Program-made: the position numbers and the translations under genes
The notes under the pieces: model-generated
The model's input: only the letters and a program-made list of their open reading frames with translations
The model's database searches: none
What the model was told of the DNA's origin: nothing
In this document: positions 1 to 7,842 of the stretch, piece by piece
Numbering within the stretch: position 1 is the first letter of the stretch
How the letters are laid out: each line of letters begins with the position of its first letter
Assembly (NCBI GenBank): GCA_934446675.1
Contig: CAKSEL010000002.1
Span: 124,001-188,000, forward strand
Length of the DNA stretch: 64,000 bases
Origin: an uncultured Eubacteriales bacterium
GTDB taxonomy: Bacteria; Bacillota; Clostridia; Oscillospirales; CAG-382
Reading direction: 5' to 3'

Positions 1-420
1 CATATCCGCGCGCCTGTCGCGCGGCGATTTTGCCGTAAGCTACATGGACGTACCGTAGTAGCAGTGCGGTCACACTTGTAAAGGTAATTGAGGTGCAAAG
101 TCCATGTTTAGGGCATTTACACTCTTTAGAGTGAAATCCTCCCATAGCCACGCTTTCGCGGCGGCGTCTGAGCCGCGAAAATCTTTTGTCACTTTTTCGA
201 TTCCGAAAAGTGAGAGAATAGAGTTGCAATTAGAAGTGAATTATCTTTTTCAGCCCAAAATAAGCAAACACCCGAACGGCACAAGCTGGCGGCAGAGAGT
301 ATCCCATAGCCTTTTTCTTATTTAAGGACTACGAAAGTCTTTTGCAGCTTTTCTTCAGAAAAGCGCGTTTCCCCGTTTTCTTTGCAGCTTTCTCTTTAAA
401 AAGAAAGCGCGTACTCCTTA
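1..420. repeat. Composite interspersed repeat, copy A
   Basis: Non-coding stretch built from modules that recur near 22.6-23.6 kb and 48.1-48.9 kb. Positions 1-73 are the reverse complement of the GC-rich hairpin module (CGCCGCGCGAC...GCGCGCGGAT) at 22790-22850. Positions 143-270 are the reverse complement of a module at 23010-23115 and 48220-48345, containing the TTCGGAATCGAAAA palindrome. Positions 277-420 lie in the same orientation as in the other two copies and include AAGCTGGCGGCA and, at 387-408, an almost perfect 22-nt palindrome with half-site GCTTTCTCTTT. The last module abuts the 3' end of rqcH. No convincing gene was seen here. Confidence 0.8.
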
Positions 421-451
421 AGCGCGTTCTCCTCGTACCCCTCGTACTCTT

Positions 452-2251
452 TTAGCTGCGGCGTAAAGTATCTGCGAGGTCTTTGTCAGCGGTAGCAAAA
501 GCGGTGAAGTTGGTATCATAGACGACGAAACCGGGTTTAGAGCCGGAGGGCTTTTTAACATGGCGCACTCTGGTATAATCAACGGCAGCGTTAGGGGTTT
601 CCTTTTGCGAGCTGTAAAGCACGGCGATCTTAGCGCACTCGGTAAAGTCCTTCGCATCAGGTTCATCTTTTCCGCAGCGCATTACGACATGAGAACCGGG
701 CGCATTTTTAACATGAAACCAATAATCGTCCTTTGACGCAAGCACGGTGGTCACGTAATCATTTTGCAGATTATTTTTACCGCACAGCACCTCATATCCT
801 CCGCTTGTCACAAAACGCATGGGCTTATAGTCCTTTTTCATATTCTGCCGGTAATCCTTTTTGGACTTATTGCCCGACTTCCGCATATTTTCAAGCTTTC
901 TGCCGTATCCGGTCATGGAAAGCTCGGTCCGTATCTGTGCAAAATCGTTCTCGTTTTCCGCCTTTGCAAGGCTCTCAAACACGGTATCTATATACGAAAG
1001 CTCGCGTGCGGATTCCTCTATCTGCTCATTGAGCATAACAAGCGCGGACTTTGCCTTGGCATACTTTTTGTAATATTTCTGCGCGTTCTGCGACGGCGTT
1101 AAGCGTTCGTCAAGCGGCACGGACACCGACGGCATATTCTCATCTTCATAATCAATAAGCTCGGCGCTTTTCATGCCCTTTTTGACAGCATACATATTCG
1201 CCGTTATAAGATCGGCGTATTTTTTCCACGTTCCGCGGTTCTCACATTCAGCAAGAGATTCCCTCTGAAGCGCGGTCTTTTTCTTTATTCTGCTTTCAGC
1301 GTTTGCGAGAAGTCTGAGAACGTCCTGTCCGCGGCGTTTTATATGCTCGTTTTTGTCGCGTTCGGAGTAAAACACGTCAAGCAGTTCGCTTATATCGTCA
1401 TACGGCTTTGTAACGGCAAGCGTTGCGTACTGACGTATCTCGCAGAATGAAAAATCCATCACCTTGCCGTCGGTATTCTTTATAAGACACGGCGAAAAAA
1501 CACCGTTTTTAACATTTGTATATATCTTTGAAAAATTGAACCAAAGCTTTTGAATATCGACATCTCCGAGAGGCGCCGAAGTATTACCCGACGCTCTGTA
1601 CGTTATCTCCCTTGCGATAAGCGGCGAAAGTCCGGCAAAATTCGCAATGAGAAATTTATCCGCAGCCGGTGCGTTTCCGAAATCAAGCGCGTTCTTGCAG
1701 CGTTCGGCAAATACTTCCTCCGTTACGTCAAGCGCGTTGATCTTGCCCTCCTGTTTCGGCGGATCTTCGTATTCAAATCCGCACAGCACCTGGCGTTTGT
1801 TCGACGCCGAAAGGCTCACCGGGTGAATTACCGACAGTATACGGCGGTTCTCATCGAGAAAAATAACGTTGCTGTACGTTCCCATTATCTCGCAGATGAG
1901 ATACCTCTCAGTAGCAAAACCCATATCGTCCGTCGCGCCGATCTTCATTTCAAGCGCTCTGTCAAATCCTATCTGCTTTACCGACAGTATATGTCCGCCC
2001 GAAAGATGTTTTCTCAGCAGCATACAGAACATAGGCGGAGTCGCAGGGTTCTCTCTTTCGGCATTGCAAAAGCCGGCGCGCGAGTTTCCTGCGCACGCGG
2101 ACAGAAGCAGACGCTTGTTTCCGTTCTGCACGCGCAGTCCGAGCATTATCTCATCTCTGTCGGGCTGGTATATTTTATCTATTCTTGCTCCGACGGCCTG
2201 CGTTTCAAGCTGTTTTACGACCGCCGCCATTACGCCTGCATCAAAAGGCAC
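452..2251 (-). CDS. rqcH: RqcH/NFACT ribosome quality control protein
   Basis: This is the bacterial Rqc2 homologue. It binds obstructed 50S subunits carrying peptidyl-tRNA and recruits tRNA-Ala to add C-terminal alanine tails. Older annotations call it fibronectin-binding protein A. The 599-residue protein has the expected layout: an NFACT-N domain, a long central coiled-coil stretch (about 280-450) and a C-terminal NFACT-R/DUF814 domain with YWFHVKNAPGSHVV. The Asp97-Arg98 pair in GFDRAL occupies the position of the essential DR motif known from Bacillus RqcH. It starts with GTG behind GGAGG. It is the last gene of a five-gene minus-strand operon, 36 nt after the ybaK-like gene, and its 3' end touches a composite repeat that may serve as terminator. 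Confidence 0.93.
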   Translation of the reverse strand: MPFDAGVMAAVVKQLETQAVGARIDKIYQPDRDEIMLGLRVQNGNKRLLLSACAGNSRAGFCNAERENPATPPMFCMLLRKHLSGGHILSVKQIGFDRALEMKIGATDDMGFATERYLICEIMGTYSNVIFLDENRRILSVIHPVSLSASNKRQVLCGFEYEDPPKQEGKINALDVTEEVFAERCKNALDFGNAPAADKFLIANFAGLSPLIAREITYRASGNTSAPLGDVDIQKLWFNFSKIYTNVKNGVFSPCLIKNTDGKVMDFSFCEIRQYATLAVTKPYDDISELLDVFYSERDKNEHIKRRGQDVLRLLANAESRIKKKTALQRESLAECENRGTWKKYADLITANMYAVKKGMKSAELIDYEDENMPSVSVPLDERLTPSQNAQKYYKKYAKAKSALVMLNEQIEESARELSYIDTVFESLAKAENENDFAQIRTELSMTGYGRKLENMRKSGNKSKKDYRQNMKKDYKPMRFVTSGGYEVLCGKNNLQNDYVTTVLASKDDYWFHVKNAPGSHVVMRCGKDEPDAKDFTECAKIAVLYSSQKETPNAAVDYTRVRHVKKPSGSKPGFVVYDTNFTAFATADKDLADTLRRS

Positions 2252-2287
2252 TGTTTTATTCCTCCGGATTAAATTCTGAGTATACTT

Positions 2288-2767
2288 TTATTCGGCTGTA
2301 TCCGGCTGCTTGCACACATCGACCCAGCCGACAGCCTCAGAAACGCTCTCAAGCTCCTTAACCGCAAGCTTTACCGCGCTGTGGTCATTTCCCGCCGCAG
2401 GATAAACCGTCTCAAAGTTTTTTAAGCTCTCGTCAAGGTATACCGGTACACCTTCATTTATACCGAACGGACAAACTCCGCCGGGTGCGTGTCCGACAAG
2501 TTCTTCAACCTCGTCAAACGGTATCATTTTAGCCTTGACGCCGAAAGTATCCTTGAACTTTCTGTTATCTACACGCGCATTGCCCTCGGTAAGCACAAGC
2601 ATTGCTTTTCCGTCCTTTATAAAAGACATGGTTTTTGCTATCATACCGGGCTCTACGCCCAGTGCGTCGGCTGCCTGCGTTACGGTCGCGGTGGATTCTT
2701 CGAGTATTATTATACGGTCGGCAAAACCTTTTTCTTCAAGATATTTTTTTGCTTTTTCAAGTGACAT
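2288..2767 (-). CDS. YbaK/EbsC-type aminoacyl-tRNA deacylase
   Basis: A 159-residue single-domain member of the YbaK/ProX family. Members hydrolyse mischarged tRNAs in trans, typically Cys- or Ala-tRNA-Pro. The family lysine is present in AKTMSF (Lys45), followed by the loop GHAPGGVCPFG (92-102) and a late AAGNDHSAV segment (124-132), so the active site looks intact. The length matches stand-alone editing proteins rather than a ProRS insertion domain. It lies between nif3 and rqcH in a minus-strand operon with short gaps of 27 and 36 nt. The neighbours also act on tRNA (trmK) or stalled translation (rqcH). Substrate specificity cannot be read from the sequence. Confidence 0.88.
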   Translation of the reverse strand: MSLEKAKKYLEEKGFADRIIILEESTATVTQAADALGVEPGMIAKTMSFIKDGKAMLVLTEGNARVDNRKFKDTFGVKAKMIPFDEVEELVGHAPGGVCPFGINEGVPVYLDESLKNFETVYPAAGNDHSAVKLAVKELESVSEAVGWVDVCKQPDTAE

Positions 2768-2794
2768 TTCAAAAACACACTCCTATGTGTAACA

Positions 2795-3574
2795 TCAAAC
2801 GCAGAAATACGGGCTTTTTACGTCAAAAACCTCTGTATAAATTTCGGGAAACTTTTGTTTTACCGTGTTTTCAAGCATATGTGCAACGGGATTTTCGGTA
2901 TAATAATGTCCGCAGTCGAGCACGCAAAGATCTGCTTCCTGTGCTGCAATAAACATATGGTGCGGAATTTCGCTTGTCACGAACGCGTCGGCTCCGGCAC
3001 TCTTTGCTTCAAACATAAAGTCTTTTCCTGCGCCGCCCACTACGGCTGCGGTCTTTATAATTTTACCTTTGTCCGCGCACGAAACCATTATATTCTCACA
3101 CCCGAGCTTTTGTTTTACGCTTTTTGCAAACCCGTTTAAAGAAAGTCCGTCGTTGCCGTTTACTTTGCCTATTCTGCCTATCTGTCCCGACTCTCCGCCG
3201 AAACAGCGCACCTCGGAAAGTCCGAGTTTTTGCGCAAGCACGTCATTCACTCCGCCATGTGCGCTGTCAAGTCTTGTATGATATGACAGAACAGATATTC
3301 CGCTTTTTATGAGTATTTCAAGCACGCCGTAATTTTCCGGCGTTATATGCGAAATTCCCCTGAAAATAAACGGGTGATGAGTTACTATAAGGTCAAAGCC
3401 GTTATCGCGCGCGTATTCTGCCGTCTGTTTTCGCACTTCGAGAGCAAACAGCGCCTTTTTTACAGGCTTTTCAAGATCTCCGCACAGCATTACTCCGTCA
3501 TTATCCCATGATTCCGAGAGAGAAGCCGGTGCAACAAGTGAAAAAAGCTTATCAATTTGTCCTGCTGTCGTCAT
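2795..3574 (-). CDS. Nif3-like dinuclear metal center protein (YqfO family)
   Basis: A Nif3/YqfO family protein of 259 residues, close to the length of the core family. It lacks the extra central domain found in longer Bacillus YqfO. Metal-ligand motifs are visible: THHP (His66-His67), SYHTRLD (His99, Asp103) and a C-terminal DCGHYYTE. The conserved N-terminal WDNDG is at 23-27. Members form toroidal hexamers with two metal ions per subunit; a GTP cyclohydrolase-like activity has been proposed but the role is unsettled. Its ATG overlaps the trmK stop by 4 nt. The trmK-nif3 pairing is conserved across Bacillota and supports both calls. Confidence 0.92.
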   Translation of the reverse strand: MTTAGQIDKLFSLVAPASLSESWDNDGVMLCGDLEKPVKKALFALEVRKQTAEYARDNGFDLIVTHHPFIFRGISHITPENYGVLEILIKSGISVLSYHTRLDSAHGGVNDVLAQKLGLSEVRCFGGESGQIGRIGKVNGNDGLSLNGFAKSVKQKLGCENIMVSCADKGKIIKTAAVVGGAGKDFMFEAKSAGADAFVTSEIPHHMFIAAQEADLCVLDCGHYYTENPVAHMLENTVKQKFPEIYTEVFDVKSPYFCV

Positions 3575-4317
3575 TTTATCATTTCCTTTATACCGCAGAG
3601 CTGTTTATACAATTCTTCAAGCTCCGGATTATCCATATCCGCGCTCTTTAATTCGCAAAGAGCGTTTTTTGCTATCCTTATTCTGCGTTCAAGCTGACGC
3701 AAAAAAAGATCGTTATGTTTTTCTATATTTTTATGTCCGAGAAGATACTCGGCTTGCGTAAAGTTTCTTTTTACGCCGTCGAACACCGCAAGCATTACAG
3801 CATAAACTCTGTTTTTATCAAGAACAAGGTTTTCGTCCCTTATCTCAAAACCGTTCTGCGCAAGGTATTTACGAAGCGCGTCCTCGCTTGTCATAGGCTG
3901 GAGCACAAGACCTATCTTACCCTTATTCTCATCGCTCTTCAAAAAATCCGCGTCTTCGAGTATCGACGCTATGAGTTCTCCGCCCATTCCGAGTACAAAT
4001 ATTCTGTCCGCGCCCTTATTTTCAAGTCCGCGCAGTCCGTCGGTTTTTACGACCTCGATATAATTATCGAGAGTTTTTCCGCCGAATTTTCTCGATCTGA
4101 GATTTGCTCTTGCCTTTTCGACGGGTCCCTCGTTTATATCCGACGCCACGGCGCCCCTACATATTCCCGACTGCACAAGATAAGCCGGGAGCTTTGCATG
4201 GTCGCAGCCGACGTCAAGCGCAAAATGCGGCGTTTTTTCATTCGGATACAAAGAAACGGCAGCCATTTCAGCCGCCGTGAGTATCCGTGCTGAAGGCAAT
4301 GTCAGCGAACGGCTCAT
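3571..4317 (-). CDS. trmK: tRNA (adenine(22)-N1)-methyltransferase TrmK
   Basis: TrmK (formerly YqfN) uses S-adenosylmethionine to methylate N1 of A22 in the D-loop of tRNA. The 248-residue protein has a Rossmann motif I, ALDVGCDHAKLP, at 33-44, a later FVLGMGGELIASIL strand-loop typical of the family, and a helical C-terminal region that in TrmK forms a coiled coil. It sits second in the minus-strand operon, overlapping DUF1858 by 1 nt and nif3 by 4 nt, which implies translational coupling. Family assignment rests on the motif order and on the conserved trmK-nif3 linkage. Confidence 0.9.
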   Translation of the reverse strand: MSRSLTLPSARILTAAEMAAVSLYPNEKTPHFALDVGCDHAKLPAYLVQSGICRGAVASDINEGPVEKARANLRSRKFGGKTLDNYIEVVKTDGLRGLENKGADRIFVLGMGGELIASILEDADFLKSDENKGKIGLVLQPMTSEDALRKYLAQNGFEIRDENLVLDKNRVYAVMLAVFDGVKRNFTQAEYLLGHKNIEKHNDLFLRQLERRIRIAKNALCELKSADMDNPELEELYKQLCGIKEMIK

Positions 4318-4520
4318 TACTTTGCTGCGATTGCTGCGTTAAGCTTTTCTACAAGCTCGTCCGCGTCAACGCCGTGAACCTCGCACGCCATCTCTACGCT
4401 CTCGCCTCTTGAAGAGGGACAGCCGAGACAGTGCATTCCGATTTCGAGGAAAAGAGGTGCTGTTTCGGGTGCAAAGTCGAGTATATCGCCGATTATTGTT
4501 TCTTTTGTTATTTCTTTCAT
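4317..4520 (-). CDS. DUF1858 domain small redox-like protein
   Basis: A 67-residue protein that is essentially one DUF1858 domain. The CLGC motif (Cys31, Cys34) follows a helical segment with PLFLEIGMHC and precedes the SSRGE turn, the family signature. DUF1858 proteins are often annotated as hydride or disulfide oxidoreductase-associated, but no biochemical role is established. The start was set at the ATG at 4520 because ACGGAGG lies 8 nt upstream. The longer reading frame would run through the promoter. It is the first gene of the operon with trmK, nif3, the ybaK-like gene and rqcH. Confidence 0.88.
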   Translation of the reverse strand: MKEITKETIIGDILDFAPETAPLFLEIGMHCLGCPSSRGESVEMACEVHGVDADELVEKLNAAIAAK

Positions 4521-4557
4521 GGTTTTTACCTCCGTATATTTCTTATAATTTATGTTT

Positions 4558-4586
4558 ATTATACCCCAAAAAACGACTCTTTGCAA
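4558..4586 (-). promoter_or_regulatory. Sigma-A-type promoter of the DUF1858-trmK-nif3-rqcH operon
   Basis: Read on the minus strand: TTGCAA, 17-nt spacer, TATAAT, about 40 nt upstream of the DUF1858 start. Optimal spacing and a perfect -10. Confidence 0.8.
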
Positions 4587-4591
4587 TACCC

Positions 4592-4620
4592 TTGCTTTTT
4601 TATTTACAAATTGCTGTATA
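4592..4620 (+). promoter_or_regulatory. Possible azlCD promoter
   Basis: TTGCTT, 17-nt spacer, TGTATA, 24 nt upstream of the azlC ATG and back-to-back with the minus-strand promoter. A TATAAT also overlaps the ATG itself at 4641-4646 but has no good -35. Moderate match only. Confidence 0.45.
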
Positions 4621-4644
4621 TACGTGCAAAAAGCGAGTGTTATA

Positions 4645-5415
4645 ATGTATAAGCCAAAAACAAGGGCGGAAAGGTCGGTTGGATTGAAAAAGATAATTTC
4701 CTATTCGTTTAAGCGTTCGCTTCCGGTAATGTTCGGCTATCTTTTTTTAGGCACGACATTCGGAATTCTGCTGCGCAACAAGACCGGTTACGGCGTATTT
4801 ACGGCGATTATTTCGAGCACATTTGTATATGCCGGTTCGGGACAATTCTTAATGTGCGATTTAATAAAAGATCAGGTTCCCCTATACACTGCTGCAGTCA
4901 TGACGATACTTTTAAACAGCCGGCACATTTTCTACGGGCTAAGTTTTATTTCAAAATTCAAGCCTTTGGGAAAGCTGAAATTCATACCCATATTAGAGCT
5001 TACCGACGAAACATACTCGGTTCTTTGCTTTACTGACAAGGACAAAGCAGATCCTTTATGTATGTTATTTATTTCGATCTTCGACCATTTATACTGGATA
5101 GCAGGTTCCGTGATAGGTTCGCTTGTCAGCAATCTGCCGTTTGACTTCACGGGCGTTGAATTTTCAATGACGGCTTTATTTGTGGTATTATTTGTAGATC
5201 AATGGAAATCGAGCAAGATGCATCTTCCGGCGATTACGGGATTTTTCTCCTCGGTACTGTTCTTAATACTTTTGGGACCTGACAGTTTTATATTCCCGTC
5301 TTTGTTACTCTCGGCGATAATACTCATTTTTGCAAAGAGCAGAATTGACGGCGGAGATTCCGGAAGTGAAATCGGCGCACAAAATCAAAGCGACGGAAAG
5401 CAGGTAGAGTCATGA
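4645..5415 (+). CDS. azlC: AzlC-family branched-chain amino acid exporter subunit
   Basis: AzlC and AzlD form a two-component exporter for branched-chain amino acids or analogues. The 256-residue protein has the AzlC signature in the first half (GYLFLGTTFGIL, then STFVYAGSGQF and LNSRHIFYGLS), with several hydrophobic segments. The hydrophilic C-terminal tail (about 20 residues) looks unstructured. The ATG at 4645 was preferred over more upstream in-frame starts, which lie inside the divergent promoter. The upstream ribosome site is weak, and a TTG at 4684 behind GGAAAGG is an alternative. It overlaps azlD by 4 nt (ATGA). Confidence 0.88.
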   Translation: MYKPKTRAERSVGLKKIISYSFKRSLPVMFGYLFLGTTFGILLRNKTGYGVFTAIISSTFVYAGSGQFLMCDLIKDQVPLYTAAVMTILLNSRHIFYGLSFISKFKPLGKLKFIPILELTDETYSVLCFTDKDKADPLCMLFISIFDHLYWIAGSVIGSLVSNLPFDFTGVEFSMTALFVVLFVDQWKSSKMHLPAITGFFSSVLFLILLGPDSFIFPSLLLSAIILIFAKSRIDGGDSGSEIGAQNQSDGKQVES

Positions 5416-5744
5416 ACAGAGATACATACACATATGCTGCATTAATAATTGCGGTCTGTGCTGCCTGCACCATGCTGACGAGGCTTTTACCGTTTATGAT
5501 CTTTTCGGGCAGGCGCAAAGTACCCAAAACCGTCGAATATCTGGGAAAAGTTCTTCCGCCGACCATTATTGCGACGCTTGTAATATTCTGTGTAAAGAAC
5601 ATTGACTTTTTATCCGGCTCTCACGGGATTCCCGAGCTTATATCCATTGCCGTCGCTGCGGCTTTACACGCCTACAAGAGCAACGCTTTATTAAGCATCG
5701 GGGTTTCGACGGTACTTTACATGGCGCTGTTGAGGGTGATGTAA
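5412..5744 (+). CDS. azlD: AzlD-family branched-chain amino acid transporter subunit
   Basis: A 110-residue hydrophobic protein with about four membrane segments and the family features TRLLPFMIF and LGKVLPPTIIATLVIFCVKN. It is the small partner of AzlC and is translationally coupled to it through an ATGA overlap. No Lrp-like regulator lies nearby, unlike Bacillus azlBCD. After its stop come about 130 nt containing a fragment of the composite repeat and then the sporulation locus. Confidence 0.88.
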   Translation: MNRDTYTYAALIIAVCAACTMLTRLLPFMIFSGRRKVPKTVEYLGKVLPPTIIATLVIFCVKNIDFLSGSHGIPELISIAVAAALHAYKSNALLSIGVSTVLYMALLRVM

Positions 5745-5766
5745 GTATTTATGCGGATTGCGGATT

Positions 5767-5793
5767 ATTTAGGCTGAAACGGGTTATATTCAT
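5767..5793 (+). repeat. Fragment of the composite repeat
   Basis: The stretch containing TAGGCTGAAACGG and TTATATTC is nearly identical to 22572-22598 at the left end of copy B, with one difference inside the aligned block. It is a solitary fragment, which suggests that modules move or decay independently. Confidence 0.65.
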
Positions 5794-5808
5794 TCCGCGA
5801 AAAAATGT

Positions 5809-5836
5809 GTCATAATCCAAAAAAGCCGCATATAAT
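5809..5836 (+). promoter_or_regulatory. Candidate sigma-E-type sporulation promoter
   Basis: GTCATAAT at 5809-5816, a 12-nt spacer, then CATATAAT at 5829-5836. This resembles the mother-cell sigma-E pattern (TCATATT-like -35, CATANNNT -10). It sits 38 nt upstream of the 48-aa ORF, and the next two genes are sporulation-type. No good sigma-A promoter was seen here. Confidence 0.5.
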
Positions 5837-5874
5837 GCAGTACAAAGCAAATTATCAAGAAAGGAAGAATAACC

Positions 5875-6021
5875 GTGAAAAGAATTTCCGTAATTATAGG
5901 AATGTGCCTGCTCTCGGCAGGAATAGGCATACTCATCGCGTGCTTTCTTCCGACTGCCGTGCTTGTCTGTATCGAGGCGCTGCTTCTCATAATTGCCGGA
6001 TTTCTTTGCCTTCGGTGCTAA
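5875..6021 (+). CDS. 48-residue hydrophobic membrane peptide
   Basis: A GTG-initiated small ORF behind AAGGAAG (8 nt upstream). The product has two basic residues at positions 2-3, then two hydrophobic helices (about 5-22 and 26-44), and ends Cys-Leu-Arg-Cys. It looks like a small integral membrane protein. The family is not recognised with certainty. Its place between a sigma-E-like promoter and a SpoVM homologue suggests a sporulation role, but that is inference. It was found by reading the sequence and is shorter than typical annotation cut-offs. Confidence 0.6.
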   Translation: MKRISVIIGMCLLSAGIGILIACFLPTAVLVCIEALLLIIAGFLCLRC

Positions 6022-6078
6022 AATAACCGAATTTAAATTACCGCCGTGCCAGACGTTTTCAAGGAGGTGAATTGCGCT

Positions 6079-6156
6079 TTGAAAATCGTGCTCTTTAAAC
6101 CGCCGTCATTCTTAAAGCCGCTGTTTGCGCTTTTTCTCAAATCAAAGGACAAATAA
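6079..6156 (+). CDS. spoVM: SpoVM-like 25-residue sporulation peptide
   Basis: SpoVM is a tiny amphipathic peptide that marks the convex forespore membrane and anchors the SpoIVA coat basement layer. This ORF starts with TTG 11 nt after AAGGAGG and encodes 25 residues, against 26 in Bacillus subtilis. Aligned without gaps it keeps Met1, Lys2, Lys7, Pro9, Phe11, Leu12 and Leu20, including the functionally critical Pro9, and has a charged C-terminus. The next gene encodes a SPOCS/LysM spore envelope protein. The start codon and size make it easy to miss. Confidence rests on motif spacing plus context; no search was possible. Confidence 0.78.
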   Translation: MKIVLFKPPSFLKPLFALFLKSKDK

Positions 6157-6225
6157 GTAATAAACTCCCTTGCACGCTCATAAGCTTGTAATAACAGAGC
6201 AAGAAAGTGCAAAGGAGTTATTTTT

Positions 6226-7764
6226 ATGGAAAACTATACCGTTATGTCAACCGAACAGCGCTTTTCAGACCGTGCCGAAAAAGATGTTGAGGTTACGGTT
6301 ACGCTGCCGGACTACCTTCCCAACTGCGTAAAGGTCATACGCTGCGACGCAAAACCCGTAATTGCCGAAAAATATATGCGCGACGGCAATCTCACCGTCT
6401 GCGGAAAGCTGAATATGCGGCTGCTTTACATATCCGACTACAACGATAAGCCCAAATGCTTTTCCGACAGCCGTGATTTTTCCCAAGACTTTATTCCGAA
6501 AACCGATCTTTCCGACGAAAATACCGTTATAGGTGCAGAAGTTTCTCTAATATCCTGTCCCTGCAAGATGCTGTCGGCACGCCAGCTTCAGTGTACACCG
6601 CGTATCTCGCTCAACGTCTTTGCAAACTGTGCCGAAACGCACAAGCTGTACAATCCGTCCGACGGCAAAAACGACGGTGTATGCGCGAAAACCGAACAGA
6701 CCGCTGTCTGTGAAAAAAGTTATATAGAACCCGTGTCCGACACACTCCAGACTCAGATAAACCTTGAAAACGGCGAACCTAACATATCCGAAATACTCTG
6801 CACCGACGCCGAACCCGTAATTACCTCGGCAACCTGCCGCGACGGCGCAGCCGACTATTCGGGATATGCCGACATTCACTGCATTTACGAAGCCGAACAG
6901 TCAGGCGAAGAACAAACAGAGCCTGTATATTTTGCCGTAAAGCGCAGAGTTGAGTTTTCCGGCAGCATCGATATGCCGGGCATTACTCCCGACAGCAAAG
7001 CCGTGCTTGTTCCGGAAGTTTTTATGACGGATTCCGGCATTTCATACGACCCTTACGGTGAAAACAGAATAATAACCGTAAACGTGCAGTATATAGTTTC
7101 GGGAAGTCTTTACAACTGCGGAATTACCGAGATATGCACCGACGCTTTCGGCACAAAATACAAGTGCGACGCAAAATACGGCGTGCAGACAATAGAAAAG
7201 CTCACGGAATTTATAAACACCAGCGCCAAGGTAAATGAGAAAATCCACGCCGACTTAAGACAGTTCCGCGAAATAACCGACAGCACCGCAACGTGCAAGG
7301 TAACGGGCATTGAAAACTCGGAAAATAAGGTATTTGCCAACATCAAAGCAAACGTAACCTTGTTCGGAACCGCCGAAAACGGCTCGCTTTCAAGCGCAGA
7401 TTACTCTTTCGGCTGCAAAGTGCCGATTGACAACGTAAAGCCATATCCCGACAGCCGATTTGAAGTCGACGCGCACATGGACGGTGCAGACTTTACCGCG
7501 GAAAACGGCGTGCTGACCTGCAATGCGTCAATTTCGCTTGTGGGCGCACAGACTCAGAGAGAAAAAGTAAGTGCCGTAGAATCGTGCGAGGTTGACAAGG
7601 ACACAAATCTTTCGGACGGCAAAGCTCAGATAATTGTTTACTACCCCGACAAGGACGAAACGCTCTGGGAAATTGCAAAAACATACGCCGTGGATCCCGG
7701 ACAGTTACAGAACGACAACAGCGAAAACAGCCGTATACTTATTATTGCAAAGCACAAAAACTAA
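6226..7764 (+). CDS. SPOCS (DUF3794) and LysM spore envelope protein
   Basis: A 512-residue protein with DUF3794/SPOCS-type beta-rich regions through most of its length and a C-terminal LysM domain (about 465-510: VYYPDKDETLWEIAKTYAVDPGQL). SPOCS domains occur in SpoVID-like morphogenetic proteins, and LysM binds peptidoglycan, so a role in spore coat or cortex attachment is likely. There is no signal peptide, consistent with mother-cell synthesis. The start is 6 nt after AAAGGAG. A TTGCAC...GTGCAA pair flanks the upstream 45 nt and could form a stem near the ribosome site. It is followed by a strong bidirectional terminator. Confidence 0.85.
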   Translation: MENYTVMSTEQRFSDRAEKDVEVTVTLPDYLPNCVKVIRCDAKPVIAEKYMRDGNLTVCGKLNMRLLYISDYNDKPKCFSDSRDFSQDFIPKTDLSDENTVIGAEVSLISCPCKMLSARQLQCTPRISLNVFANCAETHKLYNPSDGKNDGVCAKTEQTAVCEKSYIEPVSDTLQTQINLENGEPNISEILCTDAEPVITSATCRDGAADYSGYADIHCIYEAEQSGEEQTEPVYFAVKRRVEFSGSIDMPGITPDSKAVLVPEVFMTDSGISYDPYGENRIITVNVQYIVSGSLYNCGITEICTDAFGTKYKCDAKYGVQTIEKLTEFINTSAKVNEKIHADLRQFREITDSTATCKVTGIENSENKVFANIKANVTLFGTAENGSLSSADYSFGCKVPIDNVKPYPDSRFEVDAHMDGADFTAENGVLTCNASISLVGAQTQREKVSAVESCEVDKDTNLSDGKAQIIVYYPDKDETLWEIAKTYAVDPGQLQNDNSENSRILIIAKHKN

Positions 7765-7781
7765 AGTATAAATGCAAAAAA

Positions 7782-7820
7782 ACAGCCTGACATATGCTTT
7801 TTTCGGCACTGTCAGGCTGT
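7782..7820. terminator. Bidirectional terminator
   Basis: Perfect 11-bp stem ACAGCCTGACA / TGTCAGGCTGT with A- and T-rich flanks on both sides, between two convergent genes. Confidence 0.9.
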
Positions 7821-7842
7821 AATTGTTTTATTGGTTTTTGAT

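Noticed and set aside
104..325. ORF inside composite repeat copy A
   Set aside because: It spans repeat modules in mixed orientation, and the same modules in the other copies are not open in a common frame. No ribosome site.
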